NCBI RefSeq assembly: GCF_022808815.1
Contig: NZ_JAKZLC010000005.1
Location: 186,001 to 250,000 of the forward strand
Source: Geothrix paludis
GTDB lineage: Bacteria > Acidobacteriota > Holophagae > Holophagales > Holophagaceae
Length of the DNA: 64,000 nt
Direction of reading: 5' to 3'
This document shows, in pieces, positions 51,525-64,000 of the stretch. The translations under genes were made by a program, and so were the position numbers. Within the stretch, counting starts at the first letter, position 1. Each line of letters starts with the position of its first letter. The notes beneath the pieces were generated by a model. That model was given only the letters and a program-made list of their open reading frames with translations, had not been told where the DNA came from and ran no database searches.

Positions 51525-52339
51525 AGCGCTACAGGCACGCCGCCTCCGGCATCCTCGTCCCGCTGGCGGCCCTGGCCCTCTGGCAGCTGCTGTCCGCCAA
51601 GGGCTGGGTGAACGCCACCATCCTGCCGTCTCCCATGCAGGTGCTCACCAAGTGGTGGGCCTACCTGCGGCCCCTGGAGGCCTTCGATCCGGCCCAGGGC
51701 TCGTACCTCAAGTGGTGCTTCTCCGGCGAGCTGCCGCAGGACGCCATGGGGAGCCTCTACCGCGTGCTCGTGGGCTTCCTCATCGGCACGGGCCTGGCCC
51801 TGCCCCTGGGCCTGGGCATGGGGTACAGCAAGGTGGTCTACGCCCTCTTCAACCCGCTCATCCAGGTGCTGCGGCCCATCCCGCCCATCGCCTACATCCC
51901 GCTGTCCATCCTGTGGTTCGGCCTGGGTAACCCGCCGGCCATCTTCCTCATCAGCATCGGGGCCTTCTTCCCCGTCCTGATGAACACCGTCACTGGCGTG
52001 CAGAACGTGGACAGCATCTACCTTCGCGTGGGCCGCAACCTGGGGGCCTCGGGGTTCACCCAGTTCACGCGCATCATCCTGCCGGCCGCCACGCCCTACA
52101 TCTTCACCGGCGCGCGCATCGGCATGGGCACGGCCTTCATCGTGGTGATCGTCTCCGAGATGATCGCCGTGAACAACGGCCTGGGCTACCGCATCCTGGA
52201 GGCCCGCGAATACCTCTGGTCCGACAAGATCATCGCCGGCATGTTCACCATCGGCCTGCTGGGCCTGGGCATCGACACGGTCATGAGCCGCCTCAGCTCG
52301 CGCATGCTGCGCTGGCACCGCGGCCTGGAGCAGGGATGA
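51521..52339 (+). CDS. ABC transporter permease (SsuC-like)
   Basis: This 272-residue protein has about six membrane helices and the EAA-like loop GRNLGASGFTQFTRIILPAA, with ILPSPMQVLTKW near the start. It is the inner-membrane part of the importer, overlapping the binding protein and ATPase genes. No substrate preference can be read from it. Confidence 0.92.
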   Translation: MKRYRHAASGILVPLAALALWQLLSAKGWVNATILPSPMQVLTKWWAYLRPLEAFDPAQGSYLKWCFSGELPQDAMGSLYRVLVGFLIGTGLALPLGLGMGYSKVVYALFNPLIQVLRPIPPIAYIPLSILWFGLGNPPAIFLISIGAFFPVLMNTVTGVQNVDSIYLRVGRNLGASGFTQFTRIILPAATPYIFTGARIGMGTAFIVVIVSEMIAVNNGLGYRILEAREYLWSDKIIAGMFTIGLLGLGIDTVMSRLSSRMLRWHRGLEQG

Positions 52340-53139
52340 GCGCCATGGACAGCCACATCTCCGTCCAGGGCGTCCACAAGGTCTTCCAGAGCGGAGGCCA
52401 GGACGTGTACGCCCTCAAGGCCATCGACCTGGAGATCGCCCGCGGCGAGTTCGTCTGCCTGCTGGGGCCCTCGGGCTGCGGAAAATCCACGCTGCTCAAC
52501 GCCGTCGCGGGCTTCAGCCTGCCCAGTTCCGGGCACATCCAGGTCGACGGGGCGCCCATCACCGCCCCCGGCCCCGACCGCGGCATGGTGTTCCAGGAGT
52601 ACGCCCTGTTCCCCTGGATGACCGTGGAGCAGAACATCGCCTTCGGCCTCCAGATCAAGGGGCAGCCGAAGGCCGCCATCCAGTCCAAGGTGGACAACCT
52701 GCTGGAGCTCCTGCACCTCCAGGATTTCCGGAAGCGCTACCCCAAGGACCTGAGCGGCGGCATGCGGCAGCGCGTGGCCATCGCCCGGGTGCTGGCGCTG
52801 GACTCGCCCATCATGCTCATGGACGAACCCTTCGGCGCCCTGGACGCCCTCACGCGGCGCAACCTGCAGGACGAGCTGCTGCGTCTGTGGACCGAGCTGA
52901 AGAAGACCATCCTCTTCGTCACCCACAGCATCGAGGAGGCCCTCTACCTGGCGGACCGCACCGTGGTGATGACCTACCGCCCCGGCACCATCAAGCGCGA
53001 CCTGCGCGTGGACCTGCCGCGCCCCCGCGACGTGGCCAGCCCCGCCTTCAACGCCCTGAAGAAGGAGCTGAGCCTGCTCCTCATGGAAGAGCAGAACCGG
53101 CACGAGCAGGACGAGTTCCGCGGCGCGGCGGTGGACTGA
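52336..53139 (+). CDS. ABC transporter ATP-binding protein (SsuB-like)
   Basis: This 267-residue ATPase has Walker A (GPSGCGKST), the signature LSGGMRQRV, Walker B (IMLMDEPFG) and the switch histidine in FVTHSIEEA. It belongs to the nitrate/sulfonate/taurine importer class. The start overlaps the permease stop by ATGA; an ATG at 52345 is an alternative. Confidence 0.93.
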   Translation: MSAMDSHISVQGVHKVFQSGGQDVYALKAIDLEIARGEFVCLLGPSGCGKSTLLNAVAGFSLPSSGHIQVDGAPITAPGPDRGMVFQEYALFPWMTVEQNIAFGLQIKGQPKAAIQSKVDNLLELLHLQDFRKRYPKDLSGGMRQRVAIARVLALDSPIMLMDEPFGALDALTRRNLQDELLRLWTELKKTILFVTHSIEEALYLADRTVVMTYRPGTIKRDLRVDLPRPRDVASPAFNALKKELSLLLMEEQNRHEQDEFRGAAVD

Positions 53140-53146
53140 GGGCCGG

Positions 53147-53488
53147 TCACTCCCCGGGGTTGATCACCTTGATGGGGGGCTTGGCTTCCTCCGAAGCCGG
53201 AGGCTGGGGAAGGGCCTCCCCGCCCCGGCCCCGGGTGGCCAGGGCCACGGCCAGGGTCCAAAGGGGGGCCAGGTTCAGCCAGGGCACGGCCTCGGTGACG
53301 AAGGAGGGTAGGAAGGCCCAGTGGAAGCCCACCAGGATCCACATCACGACCATGGTGACGAGATCCAGGCCCGCCCCCAGGAACCAGCCCATGGGCCCGC
53401 TGAAGTCCGCTGGGACCTGGATGGCGTCCACCGCGAGGGCGATGGCCCAGGCCACGCGGATGCGGGTCTTGCTGAGGGGAGGGATCAT
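53147..53488 (-). CDS. small membrane protein, unknown
   Basis: This 113-residue protein has two or three hydrophobic segments (VAWAIALAVDAIQVPADFSG, LDLVTMVVMWILVGFHWAFL, LAPLWTLAVALATRG) and a proline/lysine-rich tail. It has no known family that I recognise and no clear ribosome site. It is convergent with the ABC ATPase gene. Confidence 0.6.
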   Translation of the reverse strand: MIPPLSKTRIRVAWAIALAVDAIQVPADFSGPMGWFLGAGLDLVTMVVMWILVGFHWAFLPSFVTEAVPWLNLAPLWTLAVALATRGRGGEALPQPPASEEAKPPIKVINPGE

Positions 53489-53550
53489 GGAGGAAGTCTA
53501 CGCCCGGTCGCCCGGAATGCGAGGATGGAGGCTCTGCCTCCGGACGCCCC

Positions 53551-54180
53551 ATGCCCCTTGCGCCTCCCGCCCCATCCGCCATCCGGGCCGTGATCTTCGA
53601 CTTCGGCCAGGTGGTCTGCACCTTCGACAACCGCCGCATGTACCGCGCCCTCTCGGCCCTCTGCGGCCTGTCGGGGGAAGACCTGGGCCGGCGCGTGGCC
53701 CGCTCGGACCTACCCCGGGCCTATGAATCCGGCGAGATCCCCTCGTCAGCCTTCCTGGAGGGGCTGTCCACCCTGTGCGGCTTCGCCTTTTCCGAGGCCA
53801 CCTTCATCCGCGCCTTCACGGACATCTTCACGCCCATTCCCTCCACCTTCGACCTGATCCGGCGCCTGAAGCCCCGCTACCGCCTGGGTCTGCTCTCCAA
53901 CACCAGCCCCTGGCACGCGGAGCACGGCATCCGGACCACCAAGGTGTTCCCCCTCTTCGACGCCGCGACCTTCTCCTACGAGGTGGGCGCCATGAAGCCC
54001 GATCCCCGCATCTACCGGGACCTGCTGGTCAAGCTCCGCCTCCCGCCCGAGGCCTGCGTCTTCATCGATGACCTCCCGGAGAACGTCGAAGGCGCCCGGG
54101 CCATTGGAATGCACGGGATCACCTACCCGGGGCCGACGGCTCTCCTGGCGGCCCTCCAAGCACTTGGCGTCGAGCCCTGA
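53551..54180 (+). CDS. HAD-superfamily phosphatase (YihX-like)
   Basis: This 209-residue protein has motif I as IRAVIFDFGQVVCTFDNR (the second aspartate replaced by glycine, as in the YihX-like HAD-IA subgroup), LGLLSNTSPWH (motif II), GAMKPDPRIY (motif III lysine) and VFIDDLPENVEGAR (motif IV). It should be a small-molecule phosphatase acting on sugar or nucleotide phosphates. It is convergent with the NimA-like gene. Confidence 0.87.
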   Translation: MPLAPPAPSAIRAVIFDFGQVVCTFDNRRMYRALSALCGLSGEDLGRRVARSDLPRAYESGEIPSSAFLEGLSTLCGFAFSEATFIRAFTDIFTPIPSTFDLIRRLKPRYRLGLLSNTSPWHAEHGIRTTKVFPLFDAATFSYEVGAMKPDPRIYRDLLVKLRLPPEACVFIDDLPENVEGARAIGMHGITYPGPTALLAALQALGVEP

Positions 54181-54657
54181 TCAGCGGCGGGCCTTGCCCG
54201 TGGCCCGCTCGATGCGGATGCGGATGACCGCCGTGCGGAAGAGATCCTTGCCGAGCTCCCGATCCACCACGTCCGCATGGTCCGGCGCGAAGCGCAGGCC
54301 CAGCGCCCGCAGGGCCGCCCGCTTCTCCGCTTCGTCCTCGACCAGCTCCGCGTGACCGAAGACGATGACACTGGCATAGCGGGTGGCCAGCTCCTCCGGA
54401 ATGGGCTCCGCGAGAGTCACGGCGCAGTACGAGACCTTCGAGTTGACGGCCAGGTTGTCCAGCTTGTGGCCCTTCGTGGCGCAGTGGAGGATCAGGTGGC
54501 CGTCCACCACCGCGTGGTTCACGGGCACCGCATAGGGCCATCCGTCGGCATCCACCGTGGCCAGCACGCCCCACTCCGCGTCCTCGAGCAGGCGCAGGGT
54601 CTCGGCCTCGTCCAGGGCGCGGTCGCGGCGGCGGATGGGGTGGCTCGGGGCGCTCAT
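54181..54657 (-). CDS. NimA-like pyridoxamine 5'-phosphate oxidase-fold protein
   Basis: This 158-residue protein has RRDRALDEAETLRLLEDAEW, VDADGWPYAVPVNHAVVDGH, and HCATKGHKLDNLAVNSKVSY, the pattern of NimA/FMN-binding split-barrel proteins. These reduce nitroimidazoles or act as flavin reductases. The start overlaps the mutS stop by ATGA, so it may be co-expressed with mutS. The substrate is unknown. Confidence 0.88.
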   Translation of the reverse strand: MSAPSHPIRRRDRALDEAETLRLLEDAEWGVLATVDADGWPYAVPVNHAVVDGHLILHCATKGHKLDNLAVNSKVSYCAVTLAEPIPEELATRYASVIVFGHAELVEDEAEKRAALRALGLRFAPDHADVVDRELGKDLFRTAVIRIRIERATGKARR

Positions 54658-57182
54658 GAACGGTCCTTCTGCTTCATCGCCAGCCAGTTCAGCGCCTCCA
54701 GAGGTGTCATGCGGCTGAGGTCCAGGGCCTCCAGCTCGGCGCGGAGGGGATCGGCCTCGGCTTCGAACAACGGCAGAGCGGGCTGAAGGACCGTGGGCGC
54801 CTTCAGGGGTGTCTCAGGGGCCTGGGCCATCAGGCGCTGGGCCTTCTGGATGACGGCCTTCGGCAGGCCCGCCAGGCGCGCCACCTGGATGCCGTAGCTG
54901 CGGTCCGCCGGGCCCTGGGCCACGCGGTGGAGGAAATGCAGCTGCTCCTCCCACTCCTGCACCTCCACGTGGAGGTTCTGGATGCGGGCGTCGTCCGCCA
55001 GCTTGGTCATCTCGAAGTAGTGCGTGGCAAACAGGGTTCGGGGCGCACCGCCCTTGAGGTCGCGGAGGAACACGGCGATGGCCTCGGCCAGGGCCAGGCC
55101 GTCACGCGTGGAGGTGCCGCGGCCGATCTCGTCGAGGATCACCAGGCTGGCGGCCGTGGCCTGGTTGAGGATCCGCGCGGTCTCCGTCATCTCCACCATG
55201 AAGGTGGACTGGCCCTTGGCCAGCTGGTCCGAGGCACCGATGCGCGTGAAGATGCGGTCCACCAGGCCGAAGCGCATGAGCTCCGCAGGCACGAAGGAGC
55301 CCGCCTGGGCCAGCACCGCCAGCAGGGCCGCCGTGCGCAGGAAGGTGGACTTGCCGCCCATGTTGGGGCCCGTCACCACGGCCATGGGCTGCGTGGCGGT
55401 GAACTGCAGGTCGTTGGGGATGCACTCGCGACCGAGGCGCGCTTCCAGCATGGGATGCCGTGCGGAGGCCAGCACCAGCTCCCGGTCCTCGCCCAGCTCC
55501 GGCCGCGTCCAGCCGGAGAGCCGCGCCCGCTCCGCCAGGGCCGCCAGCACATCCAGGGCGGCCACGGCCCGGGCCAGGCGCGTGAGGTCCGCGCGGTGCT
55601 CCAGCACCAGCGCCAGCAGCCGCTGGAACTGCAGGGCCTCCAGGCGGACCTGGTCGCTCTCGGCGCTCAGCAGCCGCTGCTCGAAGGCCACCAGCTTCTC
55701 CGTGGTGAAGCGCTCGGCGTTGGCCAGCGTCTGCTTGCGCAGGAAGTGCGCCGGCACCGCGCCCAGGTTGGCCTTCGTGATCTCGAAGTAGTAGCCGAAC
55801 ACCCGGTTGTACTTGATCTTCAGGCTCTGGATGCCCGAGGCCGCGCGCTCCTCCTCCTCCAGCTCCAGCATCACCTGCTTGGCGTCCCGGGCCAGACGGC
55901 GCACGGCGTCCAGCTCCGCGTCCACCCCCTCGCGGATGGCGCCGCCCTTGTCCAGGTCCAGGGGCGGAACTTCCGCGAGGACTCGCTGAAGCTCCGATAG
56001 CAACGGTGTGCAAAGCGGAGTCTCCGCCGGCCAGAGCCCCAGTTCCGCAACCTCGGAGGCCCAGCCTTCGTCGTGGATGCGGGCGGGTAGTTTCTGGAGA
56101 ACGGCCAGGCCCTCGCGCAGCTGGGCCAACTCCAGAGCCGTGGCGAGGCCCAGGGCCACGCGGCCCAGCAGGCGGTCCAGGTCCGGCACCTGATCCAGCA
56201 GGCCCTGGATGGGTGTGCGGCGGCGGTCCTCCGTGAGCCAGGCCACCTGCGACCAGCGGCGCTCCAGGGCGGTGCGATCGCGCAGGGGCTGCTCCAGCCA
56301 GGCCTTCAGCAGGCGCGAGCCCAGCCGCGTACGGCACTGGTCCAGCAGGGCCAGCAGCGAGCCCGCGCGGCCGCCGTCGAGGCCATTGGCCAGCACTTCC
56401 AGATGCCGGGCGCTGGTGGCGTCCAGCAGGGGGCCCGCCGCGCCCAGCTCCAGGGACACGCCCTGCAGGTGCGCGGGACGGCCCTTCTGCGTGGCCTCCA
56501 CATGGTCCAGCAGGGCCGCCAGGGCGCCCACCGACGCCGGATAGGGGTCGAGGCCCACGCCTTCCAGGTGCTGCCAGCCAAAAAAAGCCAGCACCTGCTG
56601 CTTCGCGCGGGAAGCCTCGAAGCGCCAGGCGGGCAGGCGCGTGCGGGCGGCCTCCAGGTCGGGAAGGTCCTCGGCACCTTCGGCCAGGATCAGCTCCTGG
56701 GGGCCCAGGCGCTCCAGCGTGGCCCGCAGGGCCTCTTCGCCCTCGCCAGGCAGCACCCGCAGGGCGCCGGAAGCCAGCTGCAGCAGGGCCAGGCCCCAGG
56801 CGCTCCCCGAACGATGAAGCGCGCAGAGCCACCGGGCGTCGTCGTCCAGCCAGGTGCCGGGGGTGATGATGCGCTTGATGGCGCGGGGCAGCAGGCCCTT
56901 CACCTCCTCGGCCTTGGCCGTGGGCTCGGCAATGGCCGCGGAAAAGCCCGCCGCCAGCAGCTTGGGCAGGTACGAATCCAGCGCGAAATGGGGCACGCCG
57001 CACATGGGGGTTTCCGATTCCGTGCCCTTGCCGCGCATGGTGAGCGCGATCTCCAGCACCGGCGCCGCCCGCACGGCGTCCTCGCCCAGGATCTCGTAGA
57101 AGTCCCCCATCCGCGTGAGCAGCACCGCGTCCCCCGCCTCGCGCTTGAGGGCGGCGATCTGCTGCATCATCGGCGTGGACAT
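54654..57182 (-). CDS. mutS: DNA mismatch repair protein MutS
   Basis: This 842-residue protein has the mismatch-binding F-x-E motif in LTRMGDFYEILGEDAV (residues about 30), VTGPNMGGKSTFLRTAALL (Walker A), VILDEIGRGTSTRDGLALAE (Walker B) and LFATHYFEMTKLADDAR. It recognises mismatched bases and recruits MutL (not in this window). The ATG at 57182 aligns with the family start; Shine-Dalgarno support is weak. The NimA-like gene follows with ATGA overlap. Confidence 0.97.
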   Translation of the reverse strand: MSTPMMQQIAALKREAGDAVLLTRMGDFYEILGEDAVRAAPVLEIALTMRGKGTESETPMCGVPHFALDSYLPKLLAAGFSAAIAEPTAKAEEVKGLLPRAIKRIITPGTWLDDDARWLCALHRSGSAWGLALLQLASGALRVLPGEGEEALRATLERLGPQELILAEGAEDLPDLEAARTRLPAWRFEASRAKQQVLAFFGWQHLEGVGLDPYPASVGALAALLDHVEATQKGRPAHLQGVSLELGAAGPLLDATSARHLEVLANGLDGGRAGSLLALLDQCRTRLGSRLLKAWLEQPLRDRTALERRWSQVAWLTEDRRRTPIQGLLDQVPDLDRLLGRVALGLATALELAQLREGLAVLQKLPARIHDEGWASEVAELGLWPAETPLCTPLLSELQRVLAEVPPLDLDKGGAIREGVDAELDAVRRLARDAKQVMLELEEEERAASGIQSLKIKYNRVFGYYFEITKANLGAVPAHFLRKQTLANAERFTTEKLVAFEQRLLSAESDQVRLEALQFQRLLALVLEHRADLTRLARAVAALDVLAALAERARLSGWTRPELGEDRELVLASARHPMLEARLGRECIPNDLQFTATQPMAVVTGPNMGGKSTFLRTAALLAVLAQAGSFVPAELMRFGLVDRIFTRIGASDQLAKGQSTFMVEMTETARILNQATAASLVILDEIGRGTSTRDGLALAEAIAVFLRDLKGGAPRTLFATHYFEMTKLADDARIQNLHVEVQEWEEQLHFLHRVAQGPADRSYGIQVARLAGLPKAVIQKAQRLMAQAPETPLKAPTVLQPALPLFEAEADPLRAELEALDLSRMTPLEALNWLAMKQKDRS

Positions 57183-57207
57183 GGGGACTCGGCGAAAAGA
57201 AAAAGGC

Positions 57208-57309
57208 GGAATCCACAGATTACACAGATGACACAGATTCAGCGCTGGACGGGCCTGCGTCTGGGATCCCCTTTCTGCTTTCCATCTGTGCCATCTGTGG
57301 AATCGGTGG
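57208..57309. repeat. palindromic element with ACACAGAT words
   Basis: GGAATCCACAGATTACACAG and ATGACACAGATTC (57208-57240) face CATCTGTGCCATCTGTGGAA and TCGGTGG (57283-57309). It lies in the divergent gap between mutS and the FAD oxidoreductase, so it may also lie within their promoter region. Confidence 0.78.
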
Positions 57310-57354
57310 ACCAAATCCTTCCCCACCTCCTCCACGAGCGGGGATGATGGGGCC

Positions 57355-58446
57355 ATGGAACGGGTGGAGTGCATCGTCATCGGCGCGGGGGTCGTGGGGT
57401 TGGCCCTGGCGCGCGAGCTGGCTCTCCGGGGCCGCGAGGTGGTGCTGTTGGAGGCGGAGGACCGCATCGGCACCGGCATCAGCTCGCGCAACAGCGAGGT
57501 CATCCACGCGGGGATCTACTACCCGACGGATTCCCTCAAGGCCCGCCTCTGCGTGGCCGGGAACCGGGCCCTCTACGCCTACTGCGCCGCCCGCGGCGTG
57601 GCGCACCGTCGCTGCGGGAAGCTCATCGTCGCCACGGAGCCCGGCCAGGTGGAGGCCCTGCGGGGACTCCGGGCCAAGGCCGAAGCCAACGGTGTGCGGG
57701 ACCTCCAGTGGCTGGAGGCGGACGAAGCCCGCGCCCTGGAACCCCGGCTCCGCTGCGCCGCCGCCCTGCTGTCCCCCAGCACGGGCATCGTGGACAGCCA
57801 CGGCCTCATGCGGGCCCTGCGCGTGGACGCGGAGGCCGCGGGCGCGGCCGTGGTGCTGAAGAGCCCCGTCCTCGGCGGCCTGGACACGCCGGAAGGCCTG
57901 CGGGTGGACGTGGGCGGGGCCGAGCCCATGAGCCTCGTGGCGGCGCGCGTGTTCAACTGCGCGGGCCTGGGCGCCCAAGCTGTGGCGCGGGGCTTCGCGG
58001 GCGCCCGCCCCGGCAGCGTGCCGCCCCTGCACCTCTCGAAGGGCAGCTACTTCTCCCTCTCGGGCGTGGCGCCCTTTTCGCGGCTGGTCTATCCCGTGCC
58101 CGACGGCAGCCACCTGGGCGTACACCTCACGCTGGATCTCGCCGGGCAGGCCCGGTTCGGACCGGACATGGAGTGGGTGGACCGCGAGAGTTACGACGTC
58201 GACATCCGCCGGGCGGATGGCTTCTACGCCGAGGTCCGCAAGTACTGGCCCGACCTCCCCGACGACGCCCTCCAGCCCGCGTACGCGGGCATGCGGCCCA
58301 AGCTCCATGGCCCCGGCGAACCCGCCCCCGACTTCGTCATCCAGCGGGAGGACAGCCACGGGATCCCCGGCCTGGTGAACCTGTTCGGCATCGAATCCCC
58401 GGGCCTCACCGCCAGCCTGGCCCTGGCCGTGGAAGTGGCGGGCTAG
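57355..58446 (+). CDS. FAD-dependent oxidoreductase (L-2-hydroxyglutarate oxidase-like)
   Basis: This 363-residue protein has the FAD-binding motif [40 protein letters not shown] (typical of LhgO-type enzymes), and [20 protein letters not shown]. The C-terminus [20 protein letters not shown] also fits. It oxidises a 2-hydroxy acid using FAD; the physiological acceptor may be the quinone pool. The start ATG lies 46 bp behind the palindromic element. Confidence 0.87.
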   Translation: MERVECIVIGAGVVGLALARELALRGREVVLLEAEDRIGTGISSRNSEVIHAGIYYPTDSLKARLCVAGNRALYAYCAARGVAHRRCGKLIVATEPGQVEALRGLRAKAEANGVRDLQWLEADEARALEPRLRCAAALLSPSTGIVDSHGLMRALRVDAEAAGAAVVLKSPVLGGLDTPEGLRVDVGGAEPMSLVAARVFNCAGLGAQAVARGFAGARPGSVPPLHLSKGSYFSLSGVAPFSRLVYPVPDGSHLGVHLTLDLAGQARFGPDMEWVDRESYDVDIRRADGFYAEVRKYWPDLPDDALQPAYAGMRPKLHGPGEPAPDFVIQREDSHGIPGLVNLFGIESPGLTASLALAVEVAG

Positions 58447-58575
58447 GCCGCCGCTTCACGCCGGACCACTGGACCTTCAAGGCCGAGGTTCTCTACGTGG
58501 ACTTCGGCAAGGTCTCCCACGCGGATGCCGGGTTTTCTGAGACACGGTGGGCCCGAGGGTCGATAATCCTGAGAC
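58447..58575 (+). pseudogene. remnant of an outer-membrane beta-barrel gene
   Basis: Just after the oxidoreductase stop, the frame reads RFTPDHWTFKAEVLYVDFGK and VSHADAGFSETRWARGS. The pattern W-T-x-K-A-E-x-L-Y-V-D-x-G is the common C-terminal hairpin of small porin-like barrel proteins (the NWTxKxEYLYVDLG motif). No start or other barrel strands are present, so it is a short leftover of a deleted gene. Confidence 0.6.
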
Positions 58576-58581
58576 TCGTCC

Positions 58582-61596
<3,015 letters not shown>

Positions 61597-61774
61597 TCAG
61601 GCGGGAGGTCCAAGTCATCCTCCAGGCGGTCGGCGTGCCTCCCGGAACTGCCGATACTGGGCGAGCCAGCCGGAGGCCTCGCTCTGGGGCTTCGCCTCCA
61701 GTCGGCAGGCTCATGGGGAAGGGTTCGGCCAGAGCCTTGACAGGCGGGTGGAATCTTCGGGGGTGACGAAGGTG

Positions 61775-61803
61775 GTGCCAAGGAGGTTCAGGGTTCATAT
61801 AAT
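61775..61803 (+). promoter_or_regulatory. clpB promoter
   Basis: TATAAT at 61798-61803 is a perfect -10 box. GTGCCA (61775-61780), 17 bp upstream, is a partial -35. The following AT-rich leader contains a TGCAA-N11-TTGCA dyad at about 61823-61843. No sigma-32 or CIRCE site is evident. Confidence 0.6.
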
Positions 61804-61867
61804 TTTTGGAAGAAAATTTTAGTGCAATCAAATCATATTTGCATCACCATGGAACCCGAGGTGGTCC

Positions 61868-64000
<2,133 letters not shown>

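Noticed and set aside
61806-61860. CIRCE or sigma-32 control site for clpB
   Set aside because: No TTAGCACTC-N9-GAGTGCTAA or CTTGAAA/CCCAT pattern found; the perfect TATAAT suggests the housekeeping sigma factor.

Overview
The window is a high-GC bacterial chromosome segment (close to 70% GC by eye) with densely packed genes on both strands, many four-base ATGA start/stop overlaps and short intergenic gaps. I saw no tRNA, rRNA, CRISPR array, integrase or transposase. Gene content (cytochrome bd, DUF4388 protein, NtrY-type kinase, serine/threonine kinase with a repeat tail, many DinB and DGPF proteins) and base composition suggest an acidobacterium of the Holophagae, Geothrix-like. That placement is an inference and no rRNA is present to test it.

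Layout, left to right. 1-5 kb: a cut NtrY-like sensor kinase, an orphan DNA methyltransferase, a B12-binding radical SAM protein and a small outer-membrane barrel. 5-8 kb: an Rrf2 regulator-cydA-cydB operon with a dyad operator. 8-12.3 kb: a probable copper locus, transcribed leftwards in the order Cys-rich secreted WYLP-repeat protein, ECF sigma factor, Cys-rich anti-sigma-like membrane protein, Cu(I) P-type ATPase. 12.3-17.4 kb: housekeeping genes (rimI-like, tsaB, rpmB, dprA, topA). 17.4-18.2 kb: a sharply AT-rich two-gene island whose first start codon overlaps the topA stop. 18.2-20.6 kb: a decaying DinB gene neighbourhood full of palindromic word repeats, ending in a G/C homopolymer tract. 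20.7-23.0 kb: a lipoprotein and a collagen-like surface protein with a phage tail-collar-like end.

23-34 kb: an Rrf2 regulator with qorB (quinone reductase 2) and two related operator palindromes, then a run of small metabolic and unknown genes (YbaK-type deacylase, SDR, monooxygenase/AraC pair, hydrolase, MFS transporter, CHMI-like isomerase, M14 peptidase). 34.2-38.9 kb: an ECF42-type sigma factor with three DGPF/YCII proteins, DoxX, two VOC proteins and a DHFR-like reductase. 39-42.8 kb: a sensor-domain membrane protein, DUF4342, a zinc-finger/SpoIIE phosphatase coupled to a DinB protein, and a divergent CGNR regulator with a clear operator. 42.9-53.1 kb: VOC protein, acyl-CoA synthetase with DUF4388 partner, fadH, an AlkX/YcaQ-type glycosylase with a TPMT-like methyltransferase, and a complete SsuABC-like importer. 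53.1-64 kb: HAD phosphatase, NimA-like flavoprotein, mutS, FAD oxidoreductase, a large TPR serine/threonine kinase and the 5' part of clpB.

The most unusual feature across scales is a set of intergenic inverted-repeat elements (near 4.85, 18.6, 18.7, 19.4, 19.5, 20.3, 28.5, 48.35 and 57.2 kb). Their arms are built from short, degenerate, tandemly repeated words such as ACACCGATAA, ACACGGATGA, ACACAGAT, CCGCAGAG or CACGAAG. Two of them, 43 kb apart, are recognisably the same sequence. The strongest candidates for a poorly described system are the sigma/anti-sigma/WYLP copper locus and the AT-rich gene pair behind topA.
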